DNA of 64,000 nucleotides from Nostoc sp. FACHB-152. GTDB lineage: Bacteria > Cyanobacteriota > Cyanobacteriia > Cyanobacteriales > Nostocaceae. Positions 45,796-54,913 of this stretch are shown in pieces. The notes under the pieces were generated by a model. The model had not been told where the DNA came from. It saw only the letters and a list, made by a program, of their open reading frames with translations, and searched no databases. Numbering within the stretch: the first letter of the stretch is position 1; the number at the start of each line of letters is the position of its first letter. The DNA lies in NCBI RefSeq assembly GCF_014697475.1, contig NZ_JACJRV010000023.1:1-64000 (forward strand), given 5' to 3'. The position numbers and the translations under genes are program-made.

Positions 45796-48700
45796 TCAAT
45801 TATTTTTGTCTTTTCTCTGCATCAAATTCTTTTGGCGATTTAAAGCTTGCTTCTGTTTCTGCGCTCGATTATGAATCAAATTAAAAGCAGCTTCTCCAGT
45901 ATTTTGTTGATGAAAATGCTCTGATAATTTGCTAATTGTTGGGTATTGAAATAGTTCTACAACCGATAACTCGCGTCCAAAACTTTCGCGTATTTCGTTA
46001 TGCAACTGCACAATCAGTAAGGAATTACCACCAAGGTCAAAGAAATTGTCATGAATACCAATTTTATCTACCTGCAATATCTCTTGCCAAATCGCTGCAA
46101 TTCTTTGTTCAACTTGAGTTTGCGGAGGTACATAAGCAATGCCCAAATCAACACGAGAATTTTCTGGGTGTGGGAGAGATCGCTTATCAATTTTACCATT
46201 AGGTAGTAAAGGTAACTTATCTAATAATACATAGCTGCTAGGCAACATATAAACGGGTAATTTTTCCTTCAAAAAACCGCGTAATTGAGGTATTAACTTT
46301 TGAGGATCTGTAGGTTGCGATCGCAGATTGCCGTATTCTTGCCAAGGTCGGATATTTTCTATTACTTGTAATTCTGCAAAAGTCGTTATTTTATCATCAG
46401 CAGTAGTCTGAGTTTGCTGTTTAAATATTACATCATAACAACCGTTTGCACCCGCATCAGACCAAATAATTTCTACAGCGTATGGTATTTCTTGACTTAG
46501 TTGCCAGAGGTCTTCAGGTTCTAATCCCTGGGTAGGAGAATCTAGAAAAGTTTTTTGCAGATTGCTAATTGTTTGTGATGATTCAGCCGTTACCATCCAT
46601 TGCAAAATTTGAATTTCTTTGAATAAACGCGGATTAGAAACTTTCTCTACTCTGCAATATTCTGGCTCTCTATCTACAAGCAACTGACGAATTTCAGCTA
46701 TATTTAATTGCTCTTCCTGCCAATCTATAGAAGGTATGTTTTGTATTGTTTCAACGGGAGTATCTACATAGAGAATAACATCGTATTTAAACTTAGTTAA
46801 CTCGTTATTATATCGACCCCCCTTGAGTTGAATTTGTACATGACTAATTTGAGGGATATGTTGCTTAATAGCCGTAAATAAAGCTGGGTCAATCACTAGT
46901 TCATTATCAGCAGCAAGATAATCCTGGACTCGTTGCTTAAACTTGTCTACAGTCAGAGAATCGGGTGCGCGATGTAGTTGCACAGAGGCATGAAAAGCTG
47001 CTAAAAGTGGTAAACTGCGAACGCCACCAATAAAAATTTGACCCCCAGATTTAACGAGATTAACTACCTTTTTCAAAACATCGACTAAATAATCAATGCT
47101 AGGAAAATTCTGAATAATTTCATTGAGAATAACTGTGTCTATTTCTGGCGGTGCAATGTTCGTTAGGTCATGCGCCATTCCTTGTATCAGTTTGACCTTA
47201 GATAACAATTGTGGCTGGTTTTTGTCTAACTGCTGTTCCAGATATTGTAATGCTACCTCGGAAATATCCATCCCATTGTAATGTTCGCAATGAGGTGCAA
47301 CTCTCGACAAAATTAAACCTGTACCGCAGCCAATTTCTAACACCTGCTGAGGTTGTAAAGCCAAAATTCGCTTGACAGTACAATCTACACTTTCGAGAAT
47401 TTCTGACTCTGGTAATGGCTGTTCGGTGTAGCTACTTTTCCAAACTCTTAAATTAATTGAAGGGTCAGAGGGAGAAAATTCCCAACTATAAAATTGATCA
47501 TAAACGGTTTGAATTTGGGACAAATATTCAACTTCTGCGGTTGTAGATATTTCGGTATCAAGATGAGGATGATTTTGCTTTGCAACTAAGTAAGCTACTA
47601 ATCGCTGTTCGCCAGGAATATCTTCTCGCAGTAAAACAACAGCATCTTTTACCAGAGGGTTTTGTCGCAAAACTGACTCAATTTCCCCTAATTCCACGCG
47701 GAAACCACGGAACTTAATTTGGCTATCTAATCGTCCCAAGACTTCTAGATTACCATCAGGAAGATATTTAGCGCGATCGCCTGTTTTATATAGATAGTCT
47801 CCCGGTTGATGACTGAAGGGATTGGGTAGGAATCTTTCGGCGGTTAAATCAGGACGATTTAAATATCCTCGCGCCAACCCGACACCAGCAATGTATATTT
47901 CTCCAGGAATTCCCACAGGAACAGGTTGTAAGTTCTCATCCAACAGATAAATTTTTGTATTTTGTACCGGACGACCAATTGGTGTTTTCCTATTAGCAGA
48001 ATTTTCTAGATTAAAATCATACAGAGTAGTGCAAATCGTGGCTTCTGTAGGGCCATAACCATTGATAATTTGCAATCCCGGAATTTGCTTTTGGATTGAA
48101 ATTAATAGATTTTCAGGTATAGGTTCTACACCTACAAGTAACCTCTGCAAGGCTAGTTTTTGTGACTTTCCTGACAACCAATCAGAAAGTGCTTGAAGAT
48201 GAAAAGGAGGGACATAAGCACTCTTGATTTGATGAACCTCTAGCCAATTTGCAAAGTTGCTACCATCAGAACGGATAACTTCAGGAACAATATGTAGAGT
48301 TCCTCCTGCTAACAGTGCAGAAAATATTTCATACACCGAAACATCAAAATTGAGGCTTGTCCACAAACTACAAGCATCACCAGCTTGAATTTGCTGTCTA
48401 TTTGTAAAATCTGCTAATAAATTAACTACTCCCGAATGATGACAGCAAACGCCTTTACTTTGTCCTGTAGAACCGGAGGTATATAGTACATAAGCAAGGT
48501 TAGAGGGTAAGGCTTGATTAATAGGATTTAGTTGGTTTTTTTGAGTATTTACCTGCCAAATATCGAGATAAACAACTGTAGCCTTACTATGTAAACCTAA
48601 CTCTTGATACAGTTTTTCTTGAGTTAATAAAACCGCTACTTGAGTATCATGGAGCATAAACTCCAGACGCTCTTGAGGGTAGGTTGGATCTAGGGGTAGA

Positions 48701-51700
48701 TATGCACCACTAGCTTTGAGAATTGCTAAAATCCCCACTATCATCTCTAAAGAGCGTTCTACACAAATTCCTACCAAAACTTCAGGTTTTACCCCTAGTT
48801 TTCGTAAGTGGTGCGCGAGTTTATTAGCTCGTTGATTCAGTTGATGATATGTGATTTTTTCTTGTTCAAATACGACTGCAAAAGTATCTGGTGTCTTGGC
48901 TACCTGCTCCTCAAATAACTCATGCAAGCATTTATTTTGCCAATTATTATTGTGAGTATGATTCCAATTAATCAGTAACTCTTGTTGTTCGGCTATCGTC
49001 AACATTGGCACGTTGGCGATAGTTTGTTCTGGATTTTGGACAATGCTTTCTAACAACGTTGTAAAATGCCCAATCATCCGATTAATAGTATCAGCATTAA
49101 ACAAGTCTGTACTATACTCAATCCAACCAATCAGCCCTTGGGGAGTTTCTTCCATATCGAAACTCAAGTCAAGCTGTACTGTTCCCACATCCACAGTCAA
49201 CCGAGTTAAAGTGATATCTGCGACTTGCAACGCTGGTAGTGGTGTATTGTGCAGCGCAAACCACACTTGGAATAGGGGATGTCTACTCAAGTCTCGTTCT
49301 GGTTGTATCGCTTCTACTAGTTGGTCAAAAGGTAAATCTTGATGAGAGTATGCGCCTAAGGTGACTTCCCGAATTTGCTTGAGTAATTGTGTAAATGTTG
49401 GATTTCCACTGAGATTTGTTCGCAACGCCAATGTATTGACGAAGCAGCCAATTAGTGGTTGTACGTCTTTATGGTTGCGGTTAGCAACAGGTGAACCAAC
49501 TAAAATATCCGACTGACCGCTATAACGATAGAGTAAAAGTTTAAACCCTGCTAAGAGCGTCATAAATAATGTTACTCCCTCTTGGCGTGAGAGGGTTTTC
49601 AAGGCTTCGGTTAAAGACTTGGATAAGGCAAATTCTCGCTTGTTACCGATAAAACTTTGGATTGGTGGGCGGGAATAATCTGTAGGTAAATCTAATATTG
49701 GCAAAGGTTTACTTAATTGCTGCTCCCAATATCTGAGTTGGGAGTTTAATACATCTCCTTGCAGCCAGTTGCGTTGCCAAACAGCAAAATCTGTGTATTG
49801 GATAGGAAGTTCAGTCAGTGCTGGGGGTTTTCCTGTCGAAAAGGCTTCATAAAATGCTGCAAGTTCTTGGAGAAAGACTCCCATAGACCAACCATCCGCA
49901 GCAATATGATGAATTGTCAGCAGTAGAATATGCTCTTTCGGATGGAGTCTGACGAGGGTACAGCGTAGTAAAGATCCACTGGTTAAATCAAAAGCTTGTC
50001 GTGCTTCTAAACGTATTAATCTGTCTAAAGCTGCTGTTTGCTCAGTTGTTTCTAACCTCTCTAAGTCAATTATCGGTATACTGACAGTCAAACTAGGAGC
50101 AATAACTTGCAGAGCTTTTCCTCTTCTATTGGTAAAGCTAGTCCGTAATACTGCGTGACGTTGGATAATTGCATTCAAACTTTGTTCTAGTACAGCAAGG
50201 TTCACAGAGCCAGTTAATTTTGCCGCGATCGCCATATTATAAAATGGGTTACCTGGTTCTAACTGGTCAAAGAACCATAAACGTTGTTGAGCAAAGGAAA
50301 GAGGATATTCGTCAATATTAGTGTCAACTCGTGATATGGTCGGTAAGGCGATCGCTTTTTCCTCTTTGAGTTGTTCGCTTACCTGCATCGCCAATTGAGC
50401 AATACTAATACCATCGAGAAAATTCACTGCGGGTATTTGTACGCCAAAATTAGTTTCAATACAGTTCTGTAAATCAATTGCCATAATCGAATCTAACCCC
50501 AGAGTATTCAACGATTGCTGGGAGTTGAATTGTGATGGCTCTACTTTTAAAATCTGCGCTAACACCTGATGCAGATAAGCTTCTAAAAGTTGCTGATGAT
50601 TTTCTGATTTTGCAGCTAGAAGCACCTCACGCCGCAAATCATCGTGATGATCAGACTCAAAATCAATACTTAATTTATCGTTTAAAATACTACTTTCAAT
50701 TACTGCTAACTCACCCGCAAGAAACTGGACACGAGTTGCACGTCGCTGAATCTTACCACTAGAAGTTTTGGGTATACTTCCTGGTTTAATTAAAACTACT
50801 GCATAAACTTGTACTTCATGCTTTTCAGTAACCGCTTGACGAATTGCATTTACTACTTCTTCTAAATCCGGTTTGGCGCGAAATTCTAATTCTTGTACGA
50901 TTACTAGCTTTTCTTCATTGTCAACTTCAACTGTAAATGCAGCACTAGCACTAGCACGTAAAGATGGATGACTGCGTTCAGAGGTTAATTCTATATCTTG
51001 TGGGTAAAGATTGCGCCCTCTAATGATAATTAAATCTTTAGCTCTACCTGTAATAAATAACTCTCCATCCTGCAAAAAGCCTAAATCTCCCGTCCGCAGG
51101 AAAGGCCCTTCTTTTGTATCTGCTAAAGAAGCGCGGAATGTCTCTTCTGTCTCTTCCTCCCGATGCCAATAACCTTGCCCAACACTCAATCCTGATACCC
51201 AAATTTCGCCAATTTCATCAGGTTGACAAGCCTTAAGCGTGTCTGGATTGGTAATGACTACTTTTTGTTGTGGGATGACTCGACCACAACTGACAAAATG
51301 AGATGCATTCTCATCTGCAACCGCTAATTCTACAACTCGATTGCATTCTAAGGCAGATTTCTCAATTGCTTTGACTAATGGTGCGGTAGCTTTATCTACA
51401 CCTGAGACCATGAGGGTGGTTTCCGCCATGCCGTAACATGGATAGAACGCCTCTTTACGGAAGCCGCATTCTGCAAACGCTTCTGCAAACCTCTCCAAGG
51501 TTTCGTGACGAATCGGTTCAGCACCATTAAATGCTACACTCCAGCTACTCAGGTCAAGAGTTGCTTTTTGTTCAGGAGTGATTTTCTGCACGCATAAATC
51601 ATAAGCAAAATTGGGGCCGCCACTGGTTGTCCCCTGATATTGCGAAATTGCCTGTAACCATCGATATGGACGTTGGAGGAAGGCAGCCGGAGGCATGATA

Positions 51701-52428
51701 ATGCAAGGAAAACCCCCATATAAAGGTTGCAATATACCACCGATGAGACCCATATCATGGTACATAGGCAGCCACGTGACAAATTTACTATCTGCGGAAT
51801 GCTCCATGAATTGGCAAGTGGTCTGAGCATTGTGCAGGAGGTTGTCGTGACTAATCATCACACCCTTGGGTGTACCTGTGGAACCGGAGGTATATTGCAG
51901 AAAAGCTAGGCTATCTCGATCAATATTGGGTTGTTGCCAACTATCTTCTAAGCCCTGTGTCAGATTATCAGTAGTGAGCCATTGCAATGATTTTGTGTCA
52001 GTCTTTGCTGTCATGAGAGACTGGACTGTTGAGAAAAGTTCCGTAGTTGTTAGGGCGATCGCTGCTTGTGCATCTGTGGCAATTGCCTTTATTCTTGGTG
52101 TATTGCGTTGATTTCTGGGAGGATATGCAGTTACCGCCACAACTCCTGCATATAAGCAACCAAAAAAGGCAATTAAAAAATCTAATCCAGCCGGATAAAG
52201 CAGTAAAGCCCGTTCGCCTGTTAAGCCCAATGCTTGTAACCGCGCTGCAACTCGACGTGCTAGCCGATCTAATTCTTGATAGGTTAGGGTTGCTTGCTCT
52301 GTTTCCCCATCTAACAAAAATGTAAAAGCATCTCGATTTGGTTGGGTAGAACTTCTCAAACGCAAGAGTTCCACAACAGTAAAACAGCTAGGATGGCTTT
52401 GAACAGAGGAATGGCTGTGTTGACTCAT
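45796..52428 (-). CDS. Starter protein: FAAL-ACP-C-A(N-MT)-PCP
   Basis: Residue numbers count from the in-frame GTG at 52449. I prefer the ATG at 52428 (MSQHSHSS); neither has a clear ribosome site. Residues 20-600 form a fatty acyl-AMP ligase (QYTSGSTGTPKGV, LPMYHDMGLIGG, GGPNFAYDLC). An ACP follows (LGLDSIM, Ser654), then C (HHIAADGWS), then an adenylation domain interrupted after A8 by an N-methyltransferase (VLEIGCGTGLIL), then a PCP (FFDLGGNSLL) and a basic tail for docking to the PKS. It should activate a free fatty acid, load it on the ACP and acylate an N-methyl amino acid. My hand-read code D-V-Y-Y-L-G-G-I-C-K does not match a code I know with certainty, so I leave the residue open. 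It is the first gene of the biosynthetic run, after a 567-base promoter-bearing gap. Confidence 0.94.
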   Translation of the reverse strand: MSQHSHSSVQSHPSCFTVVELLRLRSSTQPNRDAFTFLLDGETEQATLTYQELDRLARRVAARLQALGLTGERALLLYPAGLDFLIAFFGCLYAGVVAVTAYPPRNQRNTPRIKAIATDAQAAIALTTTELFSTVQSLMTAKTDTKSLQWLTTDNLTQGLEDSWQQPNIDRDSLAFLQYTSGSTGTPKGVMISHDNLLHNAQTTCQFMEHSADSKFVTWLPMYHDMGLIGGILQPLYGGFPCIIMPPAAFLQRPYRWLQAISQYQGTTSGGPNFAYDLCVQKITPEQKATLDLSSWSVAFNGAEPIRHETLERFAEAFAECGFRKEAFYPCYGMAETTLMVSGVDKATAPLVKAIEKSALECNRVVELAVADENASHFVSCGRVIPQQKVVITNPDTLKACQPDEIGEIWVSGLSVGQGYWHREEETEETFRASLADTKEGPFLRTGDLGFLQDGELFITGRAKDLIIIRGRNLYPQDIELTSERSHPSLRASASAAFTVEVDNEEKLVIVQELEFRAKPDLEEVVNAIRQAVTEKHEVQVYAVVLIKPGSIPKTSSGKIQRRATRVQFLAGELAVIESSILNDKLSIDFESDHHDDLRREVLLAAKSENHQQLLEAYLHQVLAQILKVEPSQFNSQQSLNTLGLDSIMAIDLQNCIETNFGVQIPAVNFLDGISIAQLAMQVSEQLKEEKAIALPTISRVDTNIDEYPLSFAQQRLWFFDQLEPGNPFYNMAIAAKLTGSVNLAVLEQSLNAIIQRHAVLRTSFTNRRGKALQVIAPSLTVSIPIIDLERLETTEQTAALDRLIRLEARQAFDLTSGSLLRCTLVRLHPKEHILLLTIHHIAADGWSMGVFLQELAAFYEAFSTGKPPALTELPIQYTDFAVWQRNWLQGDVLNSQLRYWEQQLSKPLPILDLPTDYSRPPIQSFIGNKREFALSKSLTEALKTLSRQEGVTLFMTLLAGFKLLLYRYSGQSDILVGSPVANRNHKDVQPLIGCFVNTLALRTNLSGNPTFTQLLKQIREVTLGAYSHQDLPFDQLVEAIQPERDLSRHPLFQVWFALHNTPLPALQVADITLTRLTVDVGTVQLDLSFDMEETPQGLIGWIEYSTDLFNADTINRMIGHFTTLLESIVQNPEQTIANVPMLTIAEQQELLINWNHTHNNNWQNKCLHELFEEQVAKTPDTFAVVFEQEKITYHQLNQRANKLAHHLRKLGVKPEVLVGICVERSLEMIVGILAILKASGAYLPLDPTYPQERLEFMLHDTQVAVLLTQEKLYQELGLHSKATVVYLDIWQVNTQKNQLNPINQALPSNLAYVLYTSGSTGQSKGVCCHHSGVVNLLADFTNRQQIQAGDACSLWTSLNFDVSVYEIFSALLAGGTLHIVPEVIRSDGSNFANWLEVHQIKSAYVPPFHLQALSDWLSGKSQKLALQRLLVGVEPIPENLLISIQKQIPGLQIINGYGPTEATICTTLYDFNLENSANRKTPIGRPVQNTKIYLLDENLQPVPVGIPGEIYIAGVGLARGYLNRPDLTAERFLPNPFSHQPGDYLYKTGDRAKYLPDGNLEVLGRLDSQIKFRGFRVELGEIESVLRQNPLVKDAVVLLREDIPGEQRLVAYLVAKQNHPHLDTEISTTAEVEYLSQIQTVYDQFYSWEFSPSDPSINLRVWKSSYTEQPLPESEILESVDCTVKRILALQPQQVLEIGCGTGLILSRVAPHCEHYNGMDISEVALQYLEQQLDKNQPQLLSKVKLIQGMAHDLTNIAPPEIDTVILNEIIQNFPSIDYLVDVLKKVVNLVKSGGQIFIGGVRSLPLLAAFHASVQLHRAPDSLTVDKFKQRVQDYLAADNELVIDPALFTAIKQHIPQISHVQIQLKGGRYNNELTKFKYDVILYVDTPVETIQNIPSIDWQEEQLNIAEIRQLLVDREPEYCRVEKVSNPRLFKEIQILQWMVTAESSQTISNLQKTFLDSPTQGLEPEDLWQLSQEIPYAVEIIWSDAGANGCYDVIFKQQTQTTADDKITTFAELQVIENIRPWQEYGNLRSQPTDPQKLIPQLRGFLKEKLPVYMLPSSYVLLDKLPLLPNGKIDKRSLPHPENSRVDLGIAYVPPQTQVEQRIAAIWQEILQVDKIGIHDNFFDLGGNSLLIVQLHNEIRESFGRELSVVELFQYPTISKLSEHFHQQNTGEAAFNLIHNRAQKQKQALNRQKNLMQRKDKNN

Positions 52429-52849
52429 TTTTATTTTCAACAGATGCACTTAATAAACTGCTGGTTTTCGCTCTCACCAAGAAAAATCGGTCATCAATCC
52501 TGAATATCTAGGCAAATTGCAACCGTAATAAAAATAAACTTGCAATTACTGAATTTGCATTTGTTTGTTTACTTAGCTGTAGGTCTTGACCATTGATGAT
52601 TAGTTTAGCCAACCACCGCTTATACCGAAATTAGAAGGCTGATGCTCATTTATGCAATTAATTCTCAATATTATTGAGAGTTATTTTTATTTAGACTGAA
52701 TTACTTTACCGAGAATTAATACTATTAAGCAATAGAATAGTAATGAGTAGATTTTATGAAAATTAAGTTTATGATAATTTTTTAATATATGTTTAGATAT
52801 GACCAAGTCCTGTTGAGACAGGGTGTAGAGGGTAGGAGGTAATAAAGAC
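52429..52849 (-). promoter_or_regulatory. Leader/promoter region of the biosynthetic operon
   Basis: About 420 AT-rich bases precede the FAAL-NRPS gene with no credible reading frame. They contain a 17-base perfect palindrome (52663-52679) and other Fur-like pieces such as TGATAAT near 52772. This is the only large gap before the run of 15 genes, so the main promoter should be here. No convincing -35/-10 pair could be fixed by eye. Confidence 0.5.
52663..52679. promoter_or_regulatory. 17-base palindrome TCTCAATATTATTGAGA, possible Fur box
   Basis: Perfect 8-1-8 inverted repeat upstream of the biosynthetic operon, followed by a T/A-rich tail. The 7-1-7 geometry and the TTGAGAG-N-TTATTT continuation fit iron-regulator (Fur/FurA) sites, and a siderophore operon is expected to be Fur-controlled. 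The core is not the exact TGATAATnATTATCA consensus. Confidence 0.45.
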
Positions 52850-52885
52850 AGCACCATCTGGAGCTTGGAACCAACAGATGGTGCT
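52850..52885 (-). terminator. Hairpin terminator after the MFS gene
   Basis: A perfect 11-base inverted repeat AGCACCATCTG / CAGATGGTGCT with a 14-base loop lies about 110 bases past the MFS stop codon. On the minus strand the stem is followed by GTCTTTATT, a weak T-rich run. It would separate the transport genes from the biosynthetic operon. Confidence 0.6.
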
Positions 52886-52995
52886 ATCGTCTTGACTCAT
52901 ACGGGGCTTGTATCCCAAGGGTGGTTTAATACTCTCTCTTCCCCTACACTCCACATCCGACACCCTATTTTTAACAACAGGCGATCGCTAAATTT

Positions 52996-54336
52996 CTATT
53001 TTTCACCATTAAACTGTGCGTATTCAGCATCATGGTCGGGTAAAATTTTCTCCACATCCCGCAGTTGGGTAATATAAAATCCAGCACACCCAACCAATAA
53101 CATACACACAGCACAGATAACATATAGCAGTGCGATCGCCGCGCCTGTGTTAGTGCCAAATATTTCTCCAAAAATCCCAGCAAAACCATTGCCTGTGGCT
53201 AATGCAGGGGCAAATATATTATCTGCTAAAGGCCCGGCGATCAGATAAGCTGTTGCTGATCCACATTGCATAACTAGTGAATGGGCTGCAAATACCCGTC
53301 CCTGAACGTTGGGATCAACTTTAGCTAACCAAATGGCGTTATCAGAACTCCCTTTGAAAGGGAAATTAAAAGAAGAGCAAAACTGTGCAGGTATCCAAGT
53401 CCAAGGCGTTCGACCCAAACCAAAGACAATTTTACTTAATCCTGCGCCAATCATCCCCAATAACACCCCATTGATTTTCTTTTTAAAACCACCCCAGGTA
53501 CTAACAATAATTGCTCCGGTGACACCGCCAAAACCAGCCGCAGCCGCTAAACTGCCCAAAATCACAGTATCATTACCGGTTCTAGATAAAATCATCGCTG
53601 AATAAAGGGAATCCCCAATATCATGAGCAAACTGAAACAAAAAGGTGATTGTTAAAAGCGCAAGTAAGCTTTTACGAACTAAAATATAGCGCAGCCCAAA
53701 TCCTAAACCTTGCCAGATATGGGTGGGATTTTGATGTTCGTTAGTTTTTGGTGGCTTAGGGATGTGAGCATACAATAAACTACTAATAGCGATCGCAAAG
53801 GTAGAAATATCAATCAGCCAAATTCCCAATAAACCAATAATTTGATAAAGATATCCTGCTAAGGCGGGAGCAATAATATTACTTCCATAACCTGACACAA
53901 ATTCAAGACTGCTAACCCTGGTGTAATGTTTTTTAGGGACTAACAATGATACTGATGCAGAGTAGGCTAAAGATTGGAATTGATTGAATGTCCCGACTAT
54001 CGCACTACTAAGATAGAGATGCCAAATTTGCAAATGATTGGTGAGATACAACAGCATCATTGTGACTGTCATTACGACTGCTACTGTATCACCCATCATC
54101 ATTAGTAATTTGCGATTGAAACGGTCAATAATTGCACCACTGATGGAAGCGATCACTATACTAGGCAGCAAGCCAAAAAAGCCCACTAGAGTTAGAGTTG
54201 TTGCCTTACCTGTAATTTCCCATGCCCAAATTGCGATCGCAAAGCTACTCATACTACTACCAATGGTAGAAACCATTTGCCCTGCCCAGATCGTCAAAAA
54301 ATTACGCATACTGCTGTGATTTGATGATTGTGACAT
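52996..54336 (-). CDS. MFS efflux transporter, probable siderophore exporter
   Basis: This 446-residue inner-membrane protein has about 12 hydrophobic segments and MFS signatures: a WAGQMVSTIGSSMSSFAIAIW first helix, the GAIIDRFNRKLLMMMGD loop with the D-R-x-x-R/K type motif, and PNVQGRVFA in the second half. It resembles macrolide-efflux/EntS-like MFS proteins, a group that exports enterobactin and other siderophores. It lies between the siderophore uptake genes and the biosynthetic operon, ends in a hairpin terminator, and starts 177 bases after the DUF1636-type gene. Export of the peptide across the inner membrane is the natural reading. An alternative start at Met10 is possible. Confidence 0.85.
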   Translation of the reverse strand: MSQSSNHSSMRNFLTIWAGQMVSTIGSSMSSFAIAIWAWEITGKATTLTLVGFFGLLPSIVIASISGAIIDRFNRKLLMMMGDTVAVVMTVTMMLLYLTNHLQIWHLYLSSAIVGTFNQFQSLAYSASVSLLVPKKHYTRVSSLEFVSGYGSNIIAPALAGYLYQIIGLLGIWLIDISTFAIAISSLLYAHIPKPPKTNEHQNPTHIWQGLGFGLRYILVRKSLLALLTITFLFQFAHDIGDSLYSAMILSRTGNDTVILGSLAAAAGFGGVTGAIIVSTWGGFKKKINGVLLGMIGAGLSKIVFGLGRTPWTWIPAQFCSSFNFPFKGSSDNAIWLAKVDPNVQGRVFAAHSLVMQCGSATAYLIAGPLADNIFAPALATGNGFAGIFGEIFGTNTGAAIALLYVICAVCMLLVGCAGFYITQLRDVEKILPDHDAEYAQFNGEK

Positions 54337-54513
54337 TTAATTTCCTGTTACCGTAGTTATGGCAGCATTAAAGGCGATCGCAAAGTCTATTCTAAGGAAA
54401 ATTACTTGGTGTTTCTCAATTTATATAGCTTTTAATCAACAGATATTTTTTTCACTTACTCCCCCAAACCTATCCCCACGAGTAGTTTAGAAATCAAATA
54501 GGATTGTAGTGAA

Positions 54514-54909
54514 TTAAGATTCAGGATTTTCTTGGTTCATGACAGAAGGAATACAGCCACAAAAAGCAGATTCCAACTGTTTAGGAAGTATGTCCCAATT
54601 AACTGCTCCCTGACTATCATTAATATACATCTGCATAAATTCTAGTAATGCGGAGGCGTTTTCCTCTTCAGCAGGTAAATCAACCAGCATATATGTTGGC
54701 TTATCTGGGTGAGAAACAGCAACAACACAACCACGACAATTCCACAAACATTCTACAGGCTGAATTTTTAATTCTTCTGTTGGAAATTTATCAGTTGATA
54801 AAGTAGTTATTTTGTCAAGTAAAATACTGCCCTCATAAGGCTGATTTTCTGCTAATTCTTGTGATGAATGGTTACAGGATGTGCAAACGAATAGAGTATA
54901 TTTAGACAT
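54514..54909 (-). CDS. Small cysteine-rich metal-binding protein (DUF1636-like)
   Basis: The 131-residue soluble protein has CTSC near the N-terminus (Cys9, Cys12), CLWNCRGC in the middle and a CGC near the end. This spacing resembles the DUF1636 family, which is thought to have a thioredoxin-like ferredoxin fold and may hold a 2Fe-2S cluster. It starts 4 bases after the siderophore-binding lipoprotein gene, so it is co-transcribed with the receptor and binding protein. A role in intracellular iron release from the imported ferric siderophore, as an electron carrier or reductase partner, is attractive but only inferred from context. Confidence 0.75.
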   Translation of the reverse strand: MSKYTLFVCTSCNHSSQELAENQPYEGSILLDKITTLSTDKFPTEELKIQPVECLWNCRGCVVAVSHPDKPTYMLVDLPAEEENASALLEFMQMYINDSQGAVNWDILPKQLESAFCGCIPSVMNQENPES

Positions 54910-54913
54910 AAGT

